The notes under the pieces were generated by a model, which made no database searches, was not told where the DNA came from, and saw only the letters and a program-made list of their open reading frames with translations. A program made the position numbers and the translations under genes. A stretch of 9,039 nt of DNA, from contig SKLX01000086.1 of the NCBI GenBank assembly GCA_007121375.1, positions 1-9,039 of the forward strand, written 5' to 3'. This stretch comes from Bacillota bacterium. GTDB lineage: Bacteria > Bacillota > Dethiobacteria > SKNC01. Positions within the stretch are counted from its first letter, which is position 1. Each line of letters begins with the position of its first letter. Shown here piece after piece: positions 5,716 to 9,039 of the stretch.

Positions 5716-6645
5716 GAACACAATTGACCTTCCAGGGTCAACAATTTTAGTCCTTGGCCCAACAATCAGACCCTCTTCAAATCTAAGGGCCCATTCCCTT
5801 TTGGTTATCCAAGGAGGCTTCCTTTTCCAGTCCTCCTCCAGTCCCCACTTATCCAAAACAAAAGCCATGGTTACACAAGCAGCTACTGCATCTGCAGCAT
5901 CAAGACTTTCTACTTGAAACAAACCTTCATCCAATTCAACATGAAAATCATACTTGTCCTTGAAGCCTTTGGCCAGCTGATCCAGGGAGGTGTTTCGACT
6001 TAATCCCAGCTGCCTCCAGGCATGGGAAGGATAAACTTCATATATCCGGGAAAAAGTCCTGTCCCGATGATCAAAGGGATAAACCTTATGCCCAACCCTT
6101 CTAAGGTAGTAAAGGAATTTCAAGCCGGCGTAAACCATGGCCCGCATGTTTGGGTTAGTTTTTTTTAAAGGGCTGAAAGCCTGAATTGAGTTATCTACCT
6201 CCCGGCAGCAGGGGGGAAAAGACCCTCCTTGATCCGCTCCCCTTCCTCTTCCGGGGCTTTTTCCTGGGCTCATCCCGGTGCCTTCTTTGAAACCTTTCCC
6301 TGATTTTTCTTCCCTCATCCCCCGGCACCTGGCCTCACAAGAGGGAAGGCCACTTTTAGCTATCTTTTCCTCAAATTCCTCCCGGGTGCATCCCGCGACT
6401 TTTTTCAGCAGGTCTTCCCAACCCTCTAAACGAAGAATTCTCATAGCCTCTTTAGAAAGGGCAAAGGGGAAATCAAGCCCCCAGGGAGCCCGGGAAAAAT
6501 CAATGGCATGAAACAGGTCCAGCCGGTCATCACAGGGGATGACCCTTTTAATGACCAGCCGCCCGGAAGATAAAGCGCCCTCTGCATAATAAATGCCCCG
6601 ACTGGGGTTTCTGGCTCCACTAAAGTCTGCTCCGAATACCCTCAT
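5713..6645 (-). CDS. DUF429 family protein (RNase H-like fold predicted)
   Basis: A 310-aa protein recognised as DUF429 from the N-terminal GADFSGA (Asp7), GLDFPF (Asp58), REVDNSIQAFSPLK (about 148-161), YEVYPSHAW (Glu203) and ESLDAADAVAA (Asp249/Asp252). These acidic residues are placed as expected for an RNase H-like fold, and the family is often described as a predicted nuclease; its biochemical role is not established. An unusual insertion at about 113-145 is rich in Gly, Lys, Ser and Pro, and is flanked by CEARC (Cys103/107) and a CC pair (146/147). The ATG at 6643-6645 has an AAGGAG about 13 nt upstream, somewhat far. It is the first gene of the minus-strand cluster and sits behind a promoter with a perfect inverted repeat. 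Confidence 0.82.
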   Translation of the reverse strand: MRVFGADFSGARNPSRGIYYAEGALSSGRLVIKRVIPCDDRLDLFHAIDFSRAPWGLDFPFALSKEAMRILRLEGWEDLLKKVAGCTREEFEEKIAKSGLPSCEARCRGMREEKSGKGFKEGTGMSPGKSPGRGRGADQGGSFPPCCREVDNSIQAFSPLKKTNPNMRAMVYAGLKFLYYLRRVGHKVYPFDHRDRTFSRIYEVYPSHAWRQLGLSRNTSLDQLAKGFKDKYDFHVELDEGLFQVESLDAADAVAACVTMAFVLDKWGLEEDWKRKPPWITKREWALRFEEGLIVGPRTKIVDPGRSIVF

Positions 6646-6695
6646 TCTTTCTCTTTCGCTCCTTTACTTCAAACAGGAATTTTCCCTTATATACT

Positions 6696-6720
6696 ATTTT
6701 AACATACCTTATTGGTATGT
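6696..6720 (-). promoter_or_regulatory. Extended -10 plus inverted-repeat operator for the DUF429-topB cluster
   Basis: The minus strand has TGTTAAAAT, an extended -10 (core 6696-6701). Directly upstream lies a perfect inverted repeat, ACATACC (6702-6708) and GGTATGT (6714-6720), with a 5-nt spacer. The repeat fills the -10/-35 spacer, the classic place for a repressor or a MerR-type activator. The binding protein is not identifiable from this window. Confidence 0.55.
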
Positions 6721-6770
6721 AGAAAAAAATGGTCGGAGGATAGAATCCGTAAAATAATCATTTTTGAAAG

Positions 6771-6799
6771 CTTACATTTTTAAGTATCTGTATTATAAT
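6771..6799 (+). promoter_or_regulatory. Candidate sigma-A promoter of the DUF1538/P-II operon
   Basis: TATAAT at 6794-6799 has CTTACA (6771-6776, 4/6 match to TTGACA) 17 nt upstream. A start near 6806 leaves a short leader of about 25 nt to the ATG, including the SD GGAGGG (6821-6826). Confidence 0.5.
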
Positions 6800-6830
6800 T
6801 AAATTATAAATACTCTTTTTGGAGGGCCTC

Positions 6831-7523
6831 ATGCAAAGTTTAAAGGATACTGTTAAAGAAGTTATTTTTGCTGTTTTGACCGTTACTGTAGTAGTTATTC
6901 TTTTACAAATTATAGTTGTCCGCTTACCCTGGATTGTTTTCGGCCAGTTTTTAGTAGGGGTCATTATGGTGGTAACTGGCCTTATTCTATTCTTACTGGG
7001 CGTCCACTTCGGCCTTTTGCCGATAGGTGAACTTATCGGTTCCATCCTGCCTCAGCAGGGAAAAGTGTGGATGGTGATATTCTTTGGTTTTCTCTTCGGC
7101 TTAGTAGTAACGATAGCTGAGCCCGATGTCCGGGTCCTGGCCATACAGGTTGACCTGGTTTCTGGGGGAGATATTACCAGTCACCTTTTGATATATACCG
7201 TGGCTCTGGGAGTGGCCCTTTTTGTAGGGCTGGCTATGGTCCGGGTAATATATAATATTCCCCTCCCCTACCTGCTGGTTCTGGGTTATGGCCTGGTTTT
7301 CCTGGTAGCTGCCCTGGGCTCTCCCAAGTTTATGCCTATTTCTTTTGATGCAGGAGGAGTAACCACTGGTCCCTTGACAGTACCCTTTGTTCTTGCCCTG
7401 GGGATGGGAGTTGCTTCCGTTATGGGAGGCAGAAGCACCACCACCGATGGTTTCGGCCTGATAGCCCTGGCTTCCATTGGTCCAATTTTAGCAGTTCTGA
7501 TTTTAGGGGTGATATTTGCATGA
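6831..7523 (+). CDS. DUF1538 membrane protein, paralogue A
   Basis: A 230-aa multi-pass membrane protein that I recognise as DUF1538, a family without an established function. Diagnostic blocks: GVHFGLLPIGE (57-67), IAEPDVRVL (95-103), SFDAGGVTTGPLTVPF (171-186) and DGFGLIAL (206-213). The glycine-rich SGGVTTGP segment in a hydrophobic context suggests a transporter or channel re-entrant region; that is inference. I chose ATG 6831, 5 nt after GGAGG (6821-6825); an upstream in-frame TTG (6819) overlaps the SD and is unlikely. Its stop overlaps the next start as ATGA (7520-7523), so translation is probably coupled. It is about the size of half of the longer DUF1538 proteins that carry two such units, which I recall but cannot check here. 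Confidence 0.82.
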   Translation: MQSLKDTVKEVIFAVLTVTVVVILLQIIVVRLPWIVFGQFLVGVIMVVTGLILFLLGVHFGLLPIGELIGSILPQQGKVWMVIFFGFLFGLVVTIAEPDVRVLAIQVDLVSGGDITSHLLIYTVALGVALFVGLAMVRVIYNIPLPYLLVLGYGLVFLVAALGSPKFMPISFDAGGVTTGPLTVPFVLALGMGVASVMGGRSTTTDGFGLIALASIGPILAVLILGVIFA

Positions 7524-8272
7524 CGGAAATCAAGGTATTTGCAGGCTTTGGGGAAACCTTATATGAGGTATTTTTTGCCCTGGTTCCCCTTTTAATATTT
7601 TTCCTCTTTTTCCAGGTCTTTTTCCTTAAACTATCCCGGCAAAGGCTCACTATTATTTTTAAAGGAATGATACTTGCTTTCCTGGGACTTTCTCTTTTTT
7701 TACAGGGAGTACATGTTGGCTTCTTACCCGTTGGTGAATTAATGGGAGAAGTCCTGGGCAGCCTCCCCTATAACTGGATACTGGTACCCATAGGTTTTAT
7801 CCTGGGCCTTGTGGCCACCTTTGCCGAACCTGCTGTAAGGGTAATGACCCACGAAGTAGAAAAAGTCTCCTCGGGATATATCTCCAAAAACTATATGCTT
7901 TACACCCTCTCTCTGGGAGTAGCCCTTTCCGTTGCCCTCTCTATGTGGCGAATTTTAGCAGGATTTCCCCTATGGTACTTTATCATACCCGGTTATGCCC
8001 TGGCCCTTATCCTTGTCTTTTTTTCCAATGATACCTTTATAGGAATTGCCTTTGATTCGGGAGGAGTAGCTACAGGACCCATGACCGTAACTTTCATTTT
8101 GACCATGGCCCTGGGAGTTGCCGCCTCCATAGAAGGACGCGACCCTCTCATAGATGGATTTGGCATGATTGCCCTGGTGGCCCTCACGCCAATTATCTCG
8201 GTACTGGTACTGGGATTACTCTACTGTAGAAAGGAGCGGGAATGTGCTGAACAATCTTCTGAAAAATTATAA
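7520..8272 (+). CDS. DUF1538 membrane protein, paralogue B
   Basis: A 250-aa multi-pass membrane protein homologous to the preceding gene along its whole length. The blocks recur in the same order: GVHVGFLPVGE (63-73), FAEPAVRVM (101-109), AFDSGGVATGPMTVTF (177-192) and DGFGMIAL (212-219). Outside the motifs the two copies have diverged, so this is an old duplication rather than a recent one. It probably pairs with paralogue A as a heteromeric assembly, in the way two-unit relatives are fused; this is inference. The ATG is inside the stop of paralogue A (ATGA). The charged C-terminal tail (CRKERECAEQSSEKL) would be cytoplasmic by the positive-inside rule. Its last 29 nt overlap the start of the P-II-like gene. 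Confidence 0.82.
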   Translation: MTEIKVFAGFGETLYEVFFALVPLLIFFLFFQVFFLKLSRQRLTIIFKGMILAFLGLSLFLQGVHVGFLPVGELMGEVLGSLPYNWILVPIGFILGLVATFAEPAVRVMTHEVEKVSSGYISKNYMLYTLSLGVALSVALSMWRILAGFPLWYFIIPGYALALILVFFSNDTFIGIAFDSGGVATGPMTVTFILTMALGVAASIEGRDPLIDGFGMIALVALTPIISVLVLGLLYCRKERECAEQSSEKL

Positions 8273-8981
8273 ACTAATCATTACCATCGTTAAGAAAAAT
8301 ACTGCCCGTAAAGTGGTTCAAGCATCAAAGGAGGCAGGTGCTGAAGGAGGCACCATCCTCTTGGCGGAAGGCACGGGAATTCACGAAAAAGAAAGCTTTT
8401 GGGGTATGTCCATTATGCCAGAAAAGGAAATGATCCTGACCCTGGTTTGTAATGATATTTGGGAAGAGGTTTTAAAAGCCATGTGTCAGGCCTGCAATCT
8501 TCAAAAACCTGAACAAGGCCTGGCAATGGTAATAAACACAAAAAATGTGACGGGAGTTTGCCATATTTGCCAGGAGGAAGAAGGAGACCATAACCAGGAG
8601 ATTGAAAAAAAAGTAAAAGAAGGAGAGGAAGAGTCTGCCATGAAAAAGGATACTGTTCAACATGACCTGATAGTAACCATTTTAAATAAAGGAGAAGCTG
8701 AAAAAGCCATACAAGCTTCAAAAAAAGCCGGTGCCAGGGGAGGAACCCTAATGTTTGGCCGAGGCACCGGTATCCATGAAAAAGCTAAATTGTTAGGTAT
8801 TAACATCGAGCCCGAAAAGGAAGTTTTATTAACCCTAATTGAACGGGAAAAAACTTATCAGGTTCTTGATTCCATAATTGAATCAGCCCAGTTGAACAAA
8901 CCAGGAAAAGGCATTGCTTTTGTCCTTGATGTAGAAAAAGTCACCGGAATTACAGAAATAGAAGAATTGAAAAAATCATAG
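8244..8981 (+). CDS. Tandem P-II-like signalling protein (two fused GlnB-type domains)
   Basis: A 245-aa soluble protein with two P-II-like domains at about 10-106 and 140-238. Paired landmarks: LIITIVKKNTARKVVQASKEAG / LIVTILNKGEAEKAIQASKKAG, GGTILLAEGTGIHEK / GGTLMFGRGTGIHEK, and NLQKPEQGLAMVI / QLNKPGKGIAFVL. Classical P-II is about 112 aa and trimeric, sensing ATP/ADP and 2-oxoglutarate. Here the T-loop region is short and lacks the uridylylated Tyr, and the B-loop is not the canonical TGxxGDGKIF, so the ligand and oligomer may differ. The linker (107-139) is highly charged. I chose GTG 8244, with AAGGAG about 8 nt upstream; a longer in-frame start adds non-homologous residues. It overlaps the DUF1538 B gene by 29 nt, so it probably regulates that transporter. 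Confidence 0.85.
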   Translation: MLNNLLKNYKLIITIVKKNTARKVVQASKEAGAEGGTILLAEGTGIHEKESFWGMSIMPEKEMILTLVCNDIWEEVLKAMCQACNLQKPEQGLAMVINTKNVTGVCHICQEEEGDHNQEIEKKVKEGEEESAMKKDTVQHDLIVTILNKGEAEKAIQASKKAGARGGTLMFGRGTGIHEKAKLLGINIEPEKEVLLTLIEREKTYQVLDSIIESAQLNKPGKGIAFVLDVEKVTGITEIEELKKS

Positions 8982-9039
8982 TAAATTAAGGTAAAAGCTT
9001 TTCCTCCTGTACCTGGCATGATTGCTGCAAATTTATTCA

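Noticed and set aside
8169..8243. Longer N terminus of the tandem P-II protein
   Set aside because: The added residues lie wholly within the DUF1538 B gene in another frame and have no P-II similarity; GTG 8244 has a proper SD.
1..9039. CRISPR arrays, insertion sequences, tRNA or rRNA genes
   Set aside because: I saw no regularly spaced direct repeats, no transposase or terminal inverted repeats, and no tRNA- or rRNA-like sequence on either strand.
8982..9039. AAAAGCTTTT palindrome and AGGTA/TACCT arms after the P-II gene as a terminator
   Set aside because: The arms are short, the spacing is poor and there is no T run after them, so no terminator is called in this tail.

Overview
The window looks like an ordinary chromosomal stretch of a low-to-moderate-G+C Gram-positive anaerobe (Bacillota, most likely a clostridial lineage). 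The basis is strong AGGAGG-type ribosome binding sites, frequent GTG/TTG starts, sigma-A-like promoters, a Firmicutes-type topoisomerase III with C-terminal zinc ribbons, and a DUF1538/P-II operon. I cannot name a species. I see no transposase, integrase, phage gene, tRNA, rRNA or CRISPR array.

Layout. (1) 1-374, minus: the 5' two-thirds or so of a PfpI/DJ-1 family gene, running off the window start. It is preceded by a possible 10-codon leader ORF and an extended -10 promoter. (2) 375-638: divergent intergenic region with an AT-rich inverted repeat. (3) 639-1502, plus: a divergent UppP/BacA-type undecaprenyl-diphosphatase. (4) 1503-2120: a gap without a credible protein gene. About 320 nt of it (roughly 1550-1870, minus strand) looks like an independent structured RNA, with its own sigma-A promoter, at least seven mutually compatible perfect helices, a closing 5'/3' stem and a U-tract terminator. 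(5) 2121-6645, minus: four co-oriented genes read in the order DUF429 protein, alpha/beta hydrolase, topoisomerase III, small coiled-coil protein, ending at a clear intrinsic terminator (2014-2053). All three gaps between these genes hold a copy of the same 29-bp element, placed at the upstream gene's stop codon. (6) 6646-6830: divergent control region with a perfect 7-bp inverted repeat (ACATACC/GGTATGT) next to the -10 of the minus-strand operon. (7) 6831-8981, plus: a compact, overlapping three-gene operon of two paralogous DUF1538 membrane proteins and a protein with two tandem P-II-like domains. The last 58 nt (8982-9039) show nothing I can call.

How the genes may work together. The DUF1538-DUF1538-(PII)2 operon is the clearest functional unit. 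It resembles the logic of AmtB-GlnK, a membrane transporter paired with a soluble P-II regulator, but the transporter family is uncharacterised and both partners are duplicated. The topB cluster has no obvious common pathway; its coherence comes from shared strand, short gaps and the recurring element. The standalone RNA is the best candidate here for something undescribed: I could not match it to RNase P, 6S, SRP, tmRNA or a riboswitch class I know.
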